This document shows positions 46,376-56,786 of a DNA stretch of 56,786 nucleotides, in pieces (the first letter of the stretch is position 1; each line of letters opens with the position of its first letter). Under the pieces are notes generated by a model. It did no database searches. It saw only the letters and a list, made by a program, of their open reading frames with translations, and was not told the DNA's origin. The stretch covers positions 1-56,786 of the forward strand of contig CAWCKM010000053.1 of the NCBI GenBank assembly GCA_963796125.1. The letters run 5' to 3'. Source of the DNA: DASPRG01 sp963796125 (GTDB lineage: Bacteria > Nitrospirota > Thermodesulfovibrionia > Thermodesulfovibrionales > SM23-35). The translations under genes were made by a program, and so were the position numbers.

Positions 46376-49300
46376 GCGCGATCGCCGCCCGAGCGGCCGA
46401 AGTCGCCCCCGGAGTCATGAACCGTCACAAACACGCCGCCGCGCCGGGTGAACGCGTTCGCCACCGTACGTGCTGCCTGGAAGACCTGCCGCACGGCAGT
46501 CCCGGCGGCGTCGGCGGCGCCATCGCCCCCGAGTCCGGCCAGAACGATGACCGCCTCGGCCTCGGGCGGCGGCACATCGACCAGCAGGGCGCGCGCGCCG
46601 AACAGCGCAGCCAGCTCCTGCGCGACACCGTCCCCATCGCCGACAATATGGATCTCCTTGCAGGCAGCGAGGCCCGCGAGTCCGAGCCCGGGGGGCGGGG
46701 TTGCGACGACCTCCACCTCGAAGCGGTTCAAGCACAACCCCCCTGTTTCCACGCACTCCCGGGCCTGCCCCGCTGCGATGGCCGGTAACTCGCCCTTCTC
46801 CGGAGCCCGCTGCTGAAGATGATCGAGAACGTCGCCGAGCGTGCGCAGCGCGCTCACCGTCGCGGGATCGACCTCCGCCTGACCGGGGAGTCGCTCTTCC
46901 AGGGCCGAGAGAATCTCGATCCGCTTGATCGAGTCGATGCCCAGGTCGGCCTCCAGCGCCATCTCAGGCCGCAGCAGATCGACCGGGTAGCCGGTCTTCT
47001 CGGCCACGACGGCGAGGAGCGCGGCGAGGAGTCCCGCTGAGTCCGGCCCTGAAGACCTGCTCCCGGCAGCCGCCTCCGGGATCACGACGTGCGAAACATG
47101 CTGGGCGGAGGGGTGGCGCGAAGGGGAGGTCTCCAGCGGCGGAGCGAAGCGAGGCCGGGAAGAAGGATGTGCCAGCGTCGCTTCTCCGGCCCGCGATCCG
47201 ATCGCAGGCCGAACGAGACCGTGAGCCCCCGAGGCAACGGGGGACGATCGATCAGAGAGCGAATGGTCGAGTCCGAGGAGGTCCGCAGCGACAGGACCCC
47301 GCAGCCCGAACGGGGACGCCTTTTCCTGCGAAAACGGTGCCATCCCGGGGATGGATGGAAAACTCAAATCAGCGGCGGGCAAGCCCGCTGCCTGCGCCAG
47401 CGCGGCGCAGGAGCGCTCCACCGACTGCAGGAACGCCAGGTGGGTCTGGGTCGTCGCCTCCTGCCACGCCGTGTGCGCGGCCGCTGTCTCACGCTGAAGT
47501 TCGCTGTACGCCGCGAGCCATGTCCCCTGTTCGCCTTGAAGTACGGCTGCCGTCGGCTGCCGCTCCGATACGGGGACTGAGAGCTCCGCGTTCGGAGGCG
47601 GCAGAGCCGCTGCGCCGCCGGCGGGCGGATACGGCTTGCCGTAGTTCGTCCCGCAGATGTCGATCGCTGAGGCGGGACGGCGGATTTCCCGCGGATCCGG
47701 CAACGGCGCGAACGAGTCCCAGAGCGGCGCCAGGTCCATCTCGTGCCCTGCCGCGAAAAGCCGCGCGAGGCCCCGGTGAAATGCCGTGGCGGCATCCGTG
47801 CCCGCGCGCGTCGAGGTTGATCGCGCGGTGCGGGCGGCCGGCGAGTATCTTCCCGACGAGCCCCGTGAGCACCGCCCCCGGCCCGATTTCGACGAACGTC
47901 CGCGCACCGCTCGCATACATCGCCTCGACCTGCTCGACGAAGCGCACCGGCCGGGCGAGTTGCACCGCGAGCAACCGGCGCATCGCGGCCGGATCTTCGG
48001 GATAGGGCGCGGCTTCGGCGTTGGAGAAGACGGGGACCGCGGCCGGCTCGAAGGGGACCGACGCCAAAAACCTTTCAAAGTCGCCGGCTGCATCCGCCAC
48101 CAGCGGCGAATGAAAGGCCGTCGCGACCGGCAAACGCAGCGACGGCAGCCCGTCGACCCGCAGTTGCGTCTCGAACCGCTCGACGGCGTCCGTCGGACCG
48201 GAGACCACGACCTGGTCCGGCGCGTTGTGATTCGCGAGCACCACCTCGGGATGCAGCGCGAGCAACGCCCGCACCTGCTCGGCGCTGGCCCGCACCGCCG
48301 TCATCGCCCCCGGCGCCTGTGCGGCAGCCGCCATCAGTTCCCCGCGCCGCAGCGCCACGCTGAGGAACGTCGGCGCGTCGAAAACCCCCGCCGCGTGCAA
48401 AGCGGCGACCTCGCCGAACGAGTGCCCGCCGACGCACAGTCGGACGCAACCCCGGCAGCTGCGAGCAGGTTCAGCTGGGCCAGCGCCGTCGCGGCGAGAG
48501 CCGGCTGAGCCCACTGCGTGCGCCGCAATTGTTCCTCCTGACGCGACCGCTCCTCGTCGGTGAACGCCGGCGGCGGGAAGACGATCGTGCTGGAGCCGCG
48601 CCGTCCCCTCGATCGGCAGATCGGCCGCCAGGTCCCAGGCGGCAAGCGCCCCCGGATGGAGCAGCGCGAGCCCGGCGCCCATTCCCGGGTACTGGCTCCC
48701 CTGCCCCGCGAACAGGTAGGCCAGACCGCCCGCCGGCGACCCGACCCCGACGTGGATGCCGGGCAGGTCGATCGCCGCGTCGGGGGTGCGCGAGAGCGCC
48801 TCGACAGCCGCAGCGATTTTCTGTCGCAGATCCTGCTCGTCGGCGGCGACGATCGCCAGCCGCACCGCCGCACCCGCACGCCGCGCCAGCACTGCGTCGC
48901 GCGGGCCAGCCACGGGAGAAAACCGGCGCCGCCGATTTCCAGGCCGCTCAGCTCGCGCACCAGCGCCCCGGTCGTCGCCGCCCCGAAGAGCACCAGTTCG
49001 GACGGCGCGGCCCGACGCCGCAGCGCCCTCGGCGCCGGCCCCCGGTACTCCTCGAGCGTCAGGTGGAAGTTGCTGCCGCCGAACCCGAAGGAGCTGACCG
49101 AGGCGCGCCTGGGATAGTCGCTGCCCCTGACCCAGGGGCGGGCCGCCGTGTTGATGCAAAAGGGGCTCTCCCCGATCGCGAGCTTCGGGTTGGGGCGATT
49201 GACCTTGATGGTGGGCGGCAGCGCGCCGTGCTGCAACGCCATCACCGCCTTGAAGAGACCAGCGGCCCCGGCCGCCGCCTTCGTGTGCCCGATCTGCGAC

Positions 49301-50443
49301 TTGACCGAACCGAGCGAGCACCACTGCCGGTCCGTCCGCCCCGACTCGTCGAAGACGGTGCGCAGCGCCTCGAACTCCGCCAGGTCCCCGGCCGTGGTGC
49401 CGGTCCCGTGGGCCTCGACGAGTTCGACCGTCTCCGGGCCGTAGCCGGCGGCGGCATAGGCCCGCCGCAACGCCAGCGCCTGCCCCTCGGCGCGCGGTGC
49501 GTAGACGCTCTTGGCGCGGCCGTCGGAGGAGCTGCCCACGCCGCGCAGGACGGCGTAGATGCGATCCCCGGCGGCCTCGGCGTCGTCCAGCCGCTTGAGG
49601 GCCACCATCGCCAGCCCCTCGCCGAGCATCGTGCCGTCCGCCTCGTCGGAGAAGGGCCGGCAGTCGCCGGTGCGCGAGAGCGCGGGCGTCTTGCTGAAGC
49701 ACAGGTACATGAAGATGTCGTTGAGCGTGTCGACCCCGCCGGTGATCACCAGGTCGGCCTGGCCGAGCGTCAACTCGTTCACCGCCATCGAAACCGCGGA
49801 GAAGGTGCTCGCGCACGCCGCGTCGGTGACGCAGTTGGTGCCCCCGAGGTCGAAGCGGTTGGCGATGCGACCGGCCACCACGTTGCCGAGCAGGCCGGGG
49901 AACGTGCTCTCCTGCCAGGGGACGTAGCTGGCCGCAATCCGATCGCAGATTTCGCTGACCTGCGACTCGGGGATGCCGGCCTCGCGCAGGGCCTTGACCC
50001 ACACGGGGCGCTGGAGCCGGCTGGCCATGGTGCTGAGCAACTCCTGTCCCGAGGTGACGCCGAGGATCACGCCGATGCGCTCGCGCGGCAGCGCGGCGAA
50101 CTGGCCCCGCGCCGCGTCCTCGAGCACCCGCTGCGCCACGATCAGCGCGAGCAGCTGCACGGTGTCGGTCGCGGGGACGATGCTCGGCGGGACGCCGAAC
50201 CCGAGCGTGTCGAACGGCACCGGGTCGAGGAAGGAGCCGCGGCGCGCGTAGGTCTTGTCCGGCGCGGCCGGGTCCGGGTCGTAATAGTCCTCGATCAGCC
50301 AGTGGCTCGGCGGGACGTCGCGGATCAGATCGCGGCCCGCGAGGATGTCGCGCCAGAAGCCGTTCTCGTCGGCGGAGCCGGGGAAGAGCGCGCTGACGCC
50401 CACGACCGCGATGGGGACGCTGGCTCCTGCGCCGATCGCTCAC
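46368..50443 (-). CDS. pfaA: PfaA-like iterative polyketide/PUFA synthase (KS-AT-ACP-partial KR), truncated and frameshifted
   Basis: A large type I synthase. The ketosynthase has the PUFA-type start GVSALFPGSADENGFW, active-site DAACAST, HGTGT and GSVKSQIGHTKAA. The acyltransferase shows FAGQGSQYPGMG and GHSFGEVAALHAAG. A long linker leads to one ACP (LEADLGIDSIKRIEILSALE, pantetheine Ser), then the beginning of a ketoreductase (IHIVGDGDG, VFVTVHDSGGDFG). The KR is cut at the 46,370 junction. Frameshifts lie near 50420, 48905, 48595, 48440 and 47805. Only one ACP is seen where marine PfaA has several. A start at GTG 50443 is plausible. The pfaD gene ends 33 bases upstream. Confidence 0.85.
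47105..47310. repeat. GC-rich dispersed repeat inside the pfaA AT-ACP linker
   Basis: GCGGAGGGGTGGCGCGAAGG at 47105 with the following GGAGGTCTCCAGCG, and GAGGTCCGCAGCGACAGGAC at 47277, are shared nearly exactly with 54407-54490 in the MFS gene. In pfaA the two shared blocks are separated by about 120 bases. In the linker they encode Ser/Pro/Arg-rich residues. Confidence 0.75.
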
Positions 50444-50475
50444 GAGGCACTCCCGCGGTTTGTGCGGCACATGGT

Positions 50476-52096
50476 TCAGGCCAGGGGACGCGGCGCGACG
50501 TCGAATGCGCCGAGGGGAACGGGGACGCCGCAGGCGCGCAGCTGCTGGGCGCGTGTCACCGCGATGGCGCCCTCGAGCAGGTTGCGCCCGATCTGGGCCA
50601 CGGTGCGCCGGGACGCCTCCTCGAGGAACGAGCCGCGCACCCAGTCGTTGAACGCCCCCATCGCCGGCCCGCACCAGATCTGGTAGTCGGCCCGGCGCGC
50701 CGGGTCGTCGGCGATGGCCCAGCGGCTGGACTGGCCGAGGTACCAGCGGAAACAGAGCGCCATGCGGTGTTTCGGGTCGCGGCCCGCGCGTTCGTTCTGG
50801 CGCGGGTCGCGCGCCGCCCAGAAGCGTTCGGTCTGCTCGAGGACCGTCGCGAGCGGCAGCAGAAAGATCTCCTTCTCGAGGCGCTCGCGCTCGCCCGCGG
50901 GAATCTCCTCGAGGGAGGCGTGGGACTTGTAGAGTTCCCGCAGAGCGCCGGGCGCGGGCGGCAAAGAGCGTGCCCCGCTTCAGAACCTGCACCTGAGCCC
51001 CGAGTTCGAACATGTCGGCGGACGGCGCCATCGCGACATCGGCCACCCCCGCCTGCGCGAGCAGCGCCCGGCCCGATGCCCCGAGGCCGGACTCCACGGC
51101 CGCCTGATTCACCGACCCCGTGAGCACGTAGGCCGCGCCCAGCGCGAACGCCGCGGCGACCGCGGAGGGGGTGCCGAGCCCGCCGGCGGCGCCGAGGCGC
51201 ACCTGGCGGCCGTGGCCGTGCTGGGCGGCGAGGTCGGCAGCCGCGCGGGCGATGCTCGGGAAGATCGCCGACAAGGGCCGATTGTCCGTGTGCCCGCCGG
51301 AATCGGCTTCGACGGTGATATCCTCGGCCAGCGGCACGCGCCGGGCGAGGTCGGCCTCCTCGCGCGTGAGTCGTCCCGGCCGCGACCAGCGCGTCGAGCA
51401 TCTCCTGCGGGGCCGGGGCGAGGAAGAACCGCGCCGTCTCGGGACGCGAGATCTTGGCGAAGAGGTGGTGCCGCCGCTGCACGCGTCCGGCGGCGTCGGC
51501 GGTGAGCCCCGCTGCGGCATACCGCACCACGGGGAGCGTGAGCCTCATGAACGCCGAGGCCGAGACCCGCCGCACGCCCCGCCGCAGGTAGACCTCGACG
51601 GTCGCATCCTCGAGCGCCGACTCCTGCGGGGAGTGGATGAGGTTCGACCCCCACGAGGAATCGGGCCCCAGTTCGCGGGAGAGTTGCGCGACCGCGTCCT
51701 CGATGCGCGCGGGGTCGAGCCCGGCCGCCCCGAAGAACCCGAGAAAGCCGGCGCGCGCCGCCTCGACCACCATGCGGATCGTCGTGAGACCGTTGGCCAT
51801 CTCCCCGACCACGTACGGGAAGCGGACGCCGTGCACTTCGCAAAAGGACCGATCCCCCAGCCACTCGGGGTAGAGGGCGGGGAGAACGGCGGTCACCGTG
51901 GCGTCGATGGAATCCGGCGATCCAGCGACCGGATCGGAGAGCAGGACGCCGAACCGGCCCTTCTGGTTATCGAGTATCGACGGTAGCCGGGCTCGCGGGG
52001 GCTGCCGGCGGCCTTCGCGAACGTCGCCGCGGCGAATGCGGCGGGACCGGTGCGCACCGGGGTGCCCACCAGCGGGATCGTCCCGGGAGATGTCAT
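50476..52096 (-). CDS. pfaD: PfaD-like enoyl reductase (2-nitropropane-dioxygenase fold), frameshifted
   Basis: An FMN-dependent enoyl reductase of about 535 residues. It starts MTSPGTIPLVGTP, then FCEVHGVRFPYVVGEMANGL and FLGFFGAAGLDPARIE, the substrate region PDSSWGSNLIHSP and VRRVSASAFM. The FMN-binding part is LAEDITVEADSGGHTDNRPL, VRLGAAGGLGTPSAVAAAFA and LGAAYVLTGSVNQAAVESG. The C-terminal region FRWYLGQSSRWA, YQIWCGPAMGAFNDW is specific for the PfaD/PksE type. In PUFA synthesis it reduces the enoyl intermediate made by PfaA. Frameshifts lie near 51990, 51370 and 50955. ATG 52096 is preferred to TTG 52105. Confidence 0.85.
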
Positions 52097-52176
52097 GTTT
52101 GCCAAGACTCAGACCTGCTGCCGCGCACCCGCATCTCCACCTCAAACCTGACAATCCTCGCCGCGCACAGGACATT

Positions 52177-52402
52177 TACCCGTCACCGACACGCTCGTCA
52201 TCCGGGGTGCCGAGCTGCCCCGCCTCGTCAGGTCGCACACCTGCCGGGGATGGGATTTTACTTCGATTACATGGGCTTATTCAAGGAACGGGCCCGGTCC
52301 GGCGTTGCGGACGCCGCGTTCTTGACAGTTCAACACCTTGAAAGTACAACGCTTCGAGGTCGGTCGAAAAGCTGTGCCACGCCCCGCAGGAGGTGATGAA
52401 CC
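52177..52402 (+). promoter_or_regulatory. Divergent spacer between pfaD and the decarboxylase, with sigma-70-type promoter
   Basis: TTGACA (52322-52327), a 17-base spacer and TACAAC (52345-52350) make a good sigma-70 promoter for the plus-strand decarboxylase. The gene has an ideal ribosome site AGGAGGTGA 6 bases before ATG 52403. No clear pfaD promoter was recognised. Confidence 0.65.
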
Positions 52403-53794
52403 ATGGTCAAGAAGATCCGGCACGCCGAGGAGGACGAGCTGCTCAGCTCGATCTACGGCTCGCGCAGCATGTCGCAGCCGCTGCCCAAGTACCAGCTGCC
52501 CGAGGGGTCGCTGCCCGCGCCGCTGGCCTACCAGCTGGTGCACGACCAGCTCAATCTCGACATGAAGCCGGACCAGAACCTGGCGTCGTTCGTCACCACC
52601 TGGATGGAGCCGGAGGCGGAGAAACTCATCCTCGAGAGCATGCGCTTCAACCTCGCCAACGAGGAGGAGTATCCCGCACGTCATCCAGATCGAGGAGCGC
52701 TGCGTGCAACATGCTCGCGCGCCTCTACCACGCCCAGCGCCACCAGGAGGCGGTCGGGGTCGCCACCATCGGCTCGTCCGAGGCGGTGATGCTCGGCGGC
52801 CTGGCGCTGAAGTGGCGCTGGCGCGCGCGCCGGCGCGCGGCGGGGCTGCCCGCGGACCGGCCGAACATCGTGATGGGCGAGAGCGTCCAGGTCGTCTGGG
52901 AGAAGTTCGCGCGCTACTTCGACGTCGAGCCGCGGTACATCCCGATCGAGAAGGGCCGCTACGTGCTCGCGCCCGACGATGTCGCCCGGACCGTCGACGA
53001 GAACACGATCGGGGTCTGCGCGATCCTCGGCAGCACGTTCACCGGCGAGTTCGAGCCGGTCGAGGCGATCAGCGACGCGCTGGACCGGGTGCAGGCGGAA
53101 AAAGGCTGGGACATCCCGATCCACGTCGACGCCGCCAGCGGCGGATTCGTCGCCCCGTTCCTCTACCCGCACCTGAAATGGGACTTCCGGCTGCCGCGGG
53201 TGGCCTCGATCAACGTCTCGGGACACAAGTACGGGCTGGTCTACCCGGGCCTCGGCTGGGTTCTCTGGCGCGACAAGGCGGCGCTGCCGGAGGAGCTGAT
53301 TTTTCACGTCAATTACCTCGGCGGCGACCTGCCGACCTTCACGCTGAACTTCTCGCGCCCCGCCACCCCGGTGATCGCCCAGTACTACAACTTCCTGCGC
53401 CTCGGCCGCGAGGGCTACACCCGGATCATGGAGAACCTGAGGCTGGTGACCAACCACCTCGCGGAGAAGATCGAGGCGACCGGTGTCTGCACCGTGCTCG
53501 GGAGCCGCGAGGCGCTGCCCCTGGTGCCGTTCACGGTGCGGGCGGATGCGGGTTTCACGGTCTTCCAGCTCTCCGACAAGCTGCGCGAGTTCGGCTGGTT
53601 CCTGCCGGCCTACACGATGCCGAAGAACGCGACCGATGTGGCGGTGATGCGGATCGTCGTGCGCGAGAACCTCAGCCGCGACCTGGCCGACAGCCTGCTC
53701 GCCGACCTCGGCCGGGCGATCGCGGAGTTGCGGGGCGCCGAGACCGTCCGCCACCACGGACAAGCCGGGGCACAAGAGCAAGCGCCCGTGTTGA
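52403..53794 (+). CDS. gad: Glutamate decarboxylase, frameshifted
   Basis: A PLP enzyme of about 462 residues converting glutamate to GABA and CO2. It begins MVKKIRHAEEDELLSSIYGS, with the N-terminal GAD motif LPEGSLPAPLAYQLVHDQLN. PLP-site residues are in HVDAASGGFVAPFLYP, and the lysine is in NVSGHKYGLVYPGLGW. Further on are NYLGGDLPTFTLNFSR and VVRENLSRDLAD. Extra C bases near 52675 and 52708 break the frame, repaired to YPHVIQIEERC and VNMLARLY. A third shift near 53750 is inferred because the other frame ends naturally in TTDKPGHKSKRPC at 53794. It overlaps the MFS start by 7 bases. Confidence 0.88.
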
Positions 53795-55174
53795 ACTGGA
53801 TCGTCTGGGGCCTTTCCGCGCTGTTCGTGGTCTTCAACTATCTCCAGCAGGTGGTCCCCGGCATCGTTGCGCCGGATCTCCAGCGCGAGTTCCACGTCGG
53901 CGCCGGCGAACTGGGGAGCATCGCGGCGCTCTTTTTCTACGCCTACGCGCTGCTGCAGATCCCCGTCGGGTTGACCCTGGATCGCTTCGGGCCGCACCGC
54001 CCGCTCGCGGCGGCGGTGTTCGTCGCGGCGCTCGGCAGCGTGCTCTTCGCCGTCTCCACCGGCGCCGGGATCGGCGGGCCTGGCGCGCCTGGTCATCGGC
54101 GCGGGGGCGGCATTCTCTTTCATCGCCTCGCTCAAGCTGGTGTCGAACTGGTTCGCACCGGAACGATTCTCCACGCTCGCCGGCATGACCAACACCGCCG
54201 GCATGATCGGCGCGGCCGGCGGCGGCGCGCCGCTGGCGCTCCTCGTCGCGGGGATCGGGTGGCGCGCGTCTCTCGGGCTGCTCGGTGGCGTCGGCCTCGC
54301 GCTGGCAGTGCTGATCCTGCTCTTCGTCCGGGATCACCCACCGAATTCCCCGACAGAACCGACCCGACGGAACTCAATCCGTCCGATCACGGAACTGCGG
54401 AGGGGTGGCGCGAAGGGGAGGTCTCCAACGATCGCAGCGGAGCGAGATCGGTGGAGGTCCGCAGCGACAGGACCCCGACGACGGGAACGGTTCCCGACTC
54501 CATCAGAATCGTTGCGCACGATCCTCGCCAACCGCAAGCCTGGATCAACGCCCTCTACGCCACCGCGATCAGCATCGTCTTCGTGGCCTTTGGAGCCCTC
54601 TGGGGCGCCAGTTACGTCGAGAAGGCCTGCGGCGTCTCGAGATTCGCAGCCTCGGCCGCGGTTTCGCTGCTCTTTCTCGGCGCGATCCCGGGAAGCATGT
54701 TCTTCGGCTGGTATCTCGGACCGGATCCGGAGCAGGAAAGCGCCGATGCTCGCAGCCGCCGTCGGCGGGCTGGCCTGCATGTGCGCCCTGCTCTACCTGC
54801 CGGGGCTCTCCTTCACCGGCCTGCGGCTGCTGCTGGCCGGCCTCGGGTTTTTCTGCAGCGCCAATATCGTCTCGTATGCCGTCAGCCACGATATCGGTTC
54901 GCCCCGTCAAGCCGGCCTGGCGCTCGGCTTTCTGAACACCTGCTTCTATGCCGGCAGCGCGATCTCCCAGCCGCTCGTCGGCAAGCTGCTCGACCTGCGG
55001 TCCGCGGCACGGGGCGGCGCCTGGCATCGAAAGCCTGACGGCCGGGGACTTCCGCTTCGCGCTCTCGAGCGTGGTCGCCGCGCTGCTGCTGTCGCTGGTC
55101 GCCGCGCTCCTGCTCAAGGAGTCGCACCCGGGGGCGAGGAACGTGACGCTACTGTACCATCCCCGGTGCCGTAG
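53788..55174 (+). CDS. MFS transporter, frameshifted, with repeat insertion in central loop
   Basis: A major facilitator of about 12 spans. The first half includes ALFVVFNYLQQVVPGIVAPD, LTLDRFGPHRPLAAAV (MFS A-motif region) and WFAPERFSTLAGMTNTAGM. The second half has INALYATAISIVFVAFGALW and FSCSANIVSYAV-like FCSANIVSYAVSHD. Between spans 6 and 7 is an insertion of repeat DNA at 54407-54490 encoding Arg/Gly-rich residues. Frame changes are needed near 54075, 54500, 54735 and 55015. The start is GTG 53788. The substrate is unknown; co-location with a decarboxylase suggests amino-acid or GABA transport, but a GadC would belong to another family. Confidence 0.75.
54407..54490. repeat. GC-rich dispersed repeat inside the MFS gene
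   Basis: This block shares GCGGAGGGGTGGCGCGAAGG plus GGAGGTCTCCAACG, and GAGGTCCGCAGCGACAGGAC plus CCCG, with 47105-47310 in the pfaA linker. It sits in the cytoplasmic loop of the transporter, a place that tolerates insertions. Confidence 0.75.
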
Positions 55175-55233
55175 CGAGTTCACGTTCGGGGATCATTTCT
55201 GTTCTGAGCGCCGCCGACCGGCGGTTCATTGTT

Positions 55234-56356
55234 TCATTTCAAGGCCACCTTCATCAAAAGCTTCAGCTGTCCAAGACCGCCCTTTTTGTTCGCCAAGACT
55301 TTGTCGTACAGGTCCTCTGTGTTCGCGGGAGGCAGCGGCTCGGCATCTTTCTTTTGCAGGAAGATCGCCTCCGACGGACAGGTCGGAACACACAGAGCCA
55401 CAACCGATGCACCTGCCCGGGTCGATCTTCGCCTCGCCGGCACTTCCGGCAAGAGTGACCGCGCCGACCTGGCAGCGGGAGACGCAGGTGCCGCATTGCG
55501 TGCACGCGGCGGGAGAAACCTCGGCGCAGTAGGTGCTCGCCCAGAAGTCGACCGGGTGCGGCAGCAGCTTCTGAATGGAAAGCATCCCGCAGCAGCAACC
55601 GCAGCACGAGCAGACGAATTCCGGCTGCCGGGTGTTTTCCGGCTGCAGAACGAGACCGTCTTCCTCGTTCTGCCTGAGGATCGCGAGCACTTCTTCCCGG
55701 GTCACCTCCCGGCAGTGTTTGCGGCGAAGGACCATCCTGGCCATGTCGCCGAAGGCGAGACAGGTCTCCTCGCGCGAGACCTTTTTGCACGGCTTCTTCC
55801 GCATCGCCTTGCTCCTGCGGCAGATGCACGGAAGCACGACGAATGGTCCCGGCGAGGCGTCGACAACGCTGCGGATCTGATCGTAGGTGGCGACGGCGTG
55901 TTCGGCGGGGATGCTCTGGTTGATCGGCACCGTCCGCATCTGGGAGGGTTTGACCGCCAGGAACGCCGCCTGGAAGCTCAGGCTTTTGAAATAGTCGTGG
56001 GATTCGACGAGAAACGCCCGGGAGGGCGCGCCGTCCTGCTGCTCGTACATGCCGACCACCAGCGGGATGACGTACCAGTGGTCGGTCCCGCCCTTCTCCT
56101 TCCAGCCGATGGCGCCTTTCGCCAGCATGCTCTCGAGCAGGCGCTTGGTCTGCTCCGCCGAGAACGACGCGTCCGCACGCTCAAGGATCTGAGTCGTAGG
56201 CATCGGTTTGTAGGAGAGGTCGAGAGCGACCCTGGCTTCGTCGGGAGTGAACAGTCTCTTGAGCAAACGGATATCGGCCCCCGACCAGGCCGCCGGGAAG
56301 CCGACTGCCTGTTTGTCGAGATGCCTCTGCAAGCGGCGGTAGATATTTTTCTCCAT
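55234..56356 (-). CDS. 4Fe-4S dicluster protein, frameshifted
   Basis: A protein of about 373 residues. The N-terminal half has a helical/winged-helix-like part (LFTPDEARVALDLSYKPMPT). A Cys cluster CICRRSKAMRKKPC and CSCCGCCCG follows. The C-terminal part is a two-cluster ferredoxin: CTQCGTCVSRCQVGAV and CIGCG-CVPTCPSEAI, the latter after a one-base correction near 55405. The tail is DLYDKVLANKKGG. No membrane span or signal is seen, so a cytosolic electron carrier is likely. ATG 56356 overlaps the upstream stop as TGATG. Confidence 0.8.
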
Positions 56357-56786
56357 CAGAAGGTGCCGGGATTCTCGGGCGGCAGTTCGCTCTCGTCGAA
56401 GGGGAGCACGCCGAGCTCGGTGAGCACCGATTCAACGCCTTCGAGGACACCCGCGGCGGCGGCGGGCGGGATCTCGGTCTCGAGCGCGCGATCCAGGACC
56501 CGGTCGTAGCGCTCGTAGTCGAACGTCCCGCTCAGGACGGCGGATCGCACGAGTGCGGCGTAGGGCGCGGTCGTCCAAGAACTCCTGCGCCGTCGCCCGC
56601 ACCCGCGCAGCGCTCGTCAGAGGCGCAGAACCACTCCATCGCGAACGACAGCGCATCCGAGAGTGTCGTCACCCCTGCCGCGTCTTCCCTGTCGCAGCCG
56701 CCGTTTCCCCCCGCGGACGTGCAGCCGCGCGCGCTGGAGGGCTGCGCGCTCCGGCCCCAGGGCCCCGGCGTCCATCAATCCGAAGT
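56356..56786 (-). CDS. Unknown protein, partial (5' end outside window)
   Basis: The C-terminal part reads RSAVLSGTFDYERYDRVLDR then EIPPAAAAGVLEGVESVLTE and ends PPENPGTF at 56356. Upstream, with at least one frame change near 56570, MEWFCAS and ATAQEFLDD are seen. It is an all-helical, acidic protein with no motif I recognise. The stop overlaps the ferredoxin-like gene start, so they are co-transcribed. It is cut by the window edge. Confidence 0.5.

Noticed and set aside
48529..51123. Very long plus-strand open frames antisense to pfaA and pfaD
   Set aside because: They are Arg/Ala/Pro-rich products of GC-rich third-position bias, and the true motifs are on the minus strand.
52681..54204. 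507-codon minus-strand frame opposite the decarboxylase
   Set aside because: It has no recognisable motif and is antisense to clear PLP-enzyme motifs.
52393..55038. Single 881-codon decarboxylase-transporter fusion
   Set aside because: A better reading gives a decarboxylase stop at 53794 overlapping a transporter start; the fused frame also misses the first 100 residues.

Overview
The window is two pieces of DNA of clearly different composition joined near base 46,370. Bases 1 to about 46,370 have moderate GC and AT-rich spacers and carry housekeeping genes of a free-living bacterium. The gene set, GTP-type PEPCK, GEMM-like and Mn-type riboswitches and many small palindromic repeats would fit a Nitrospirota or Desulfobacterota-like organism, but this is inference from style and no marker was searched. 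Bases from about 46,372 to the end are very GC-rich and carry a polyketide/PUFA-synthase-type locus, a glutamate decarboxylase, an MFS transporter and a ferredoxin-like protein. The join cuts one gene in mid-domain and is followed within about 20 bases by trpS, so it looks like an assembly chimera rather than an ordinary genomic island.

Layout of the first part. Bases 1-4.6 kb (minus): a HAD hydrolase, an APH-fold kinase, and a P-type ATPase behind a yybP-ykoY-like Mn riboswitch. Bases 4.9-18.7 kb (minus): the translation/transcription block tRNA-Thr, tRNA-Tyr, tRNA-Gly, tRNA-Thr, tuf, rpmG, tRNA-Trp, secE, nusG, rplK, rplA, rplJ, rplL, rpoB, rpoC, then a Mut7-C protein. Bases 18.9-21.1 kb (minus): cysS and rlmB. 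Bases 21.2-30.8 kb (plus): a HEAT protein, GTP-type PEPCK with an unfamiliar kinase-like partner, then dnaE, accA and xth. Bases 30.9-37.3 kb (minus): a cyclic-nucleotide-binding/Ser-Thr kinase protein, a secreted NHL/thrombospondin-3 protein behind a GEMM-like riboswitch, a radical SAM-TPR protein with a coiled-coil partner, and cdd. Bases 37.5-42.8 kb (plus): a TPR lipoprotein, uvrC, a coiled-coil envelope protein, and a PfkB kinase paired with an APH-fold kinase. Bases 42.8-46.35 kb (minus): maf, a BaiN-type flavoprotein, an NtrC-type fragment and a broken trpS.

Layout of the second part. On the minus strand are pfaD and a pfaA-like synthase (KS-AT-ACP-start of KR), truncated by the join. 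On the plus strand are a glutamate decarboxylase with a good promoter and an MFS transporter. On the minus strand at the end are a 4Fe-4S protein and a partial upstream gene.

Single-base frameshifts are frequent throughout, including in rpoC and trpS, which a living cell needs intact. I therefore read most breaks as sequencing errors and describe each broken gene as one unit. The most original biology is the set of small repeats inserted in frame inside protein genes, the tandem active/degenerate kinase-like protein next to PEPCK, the cNMP-kinase fusion, and the two riboswitches with their targets. No CRISPR array, insertion sequence, prophage or integrase was seen.
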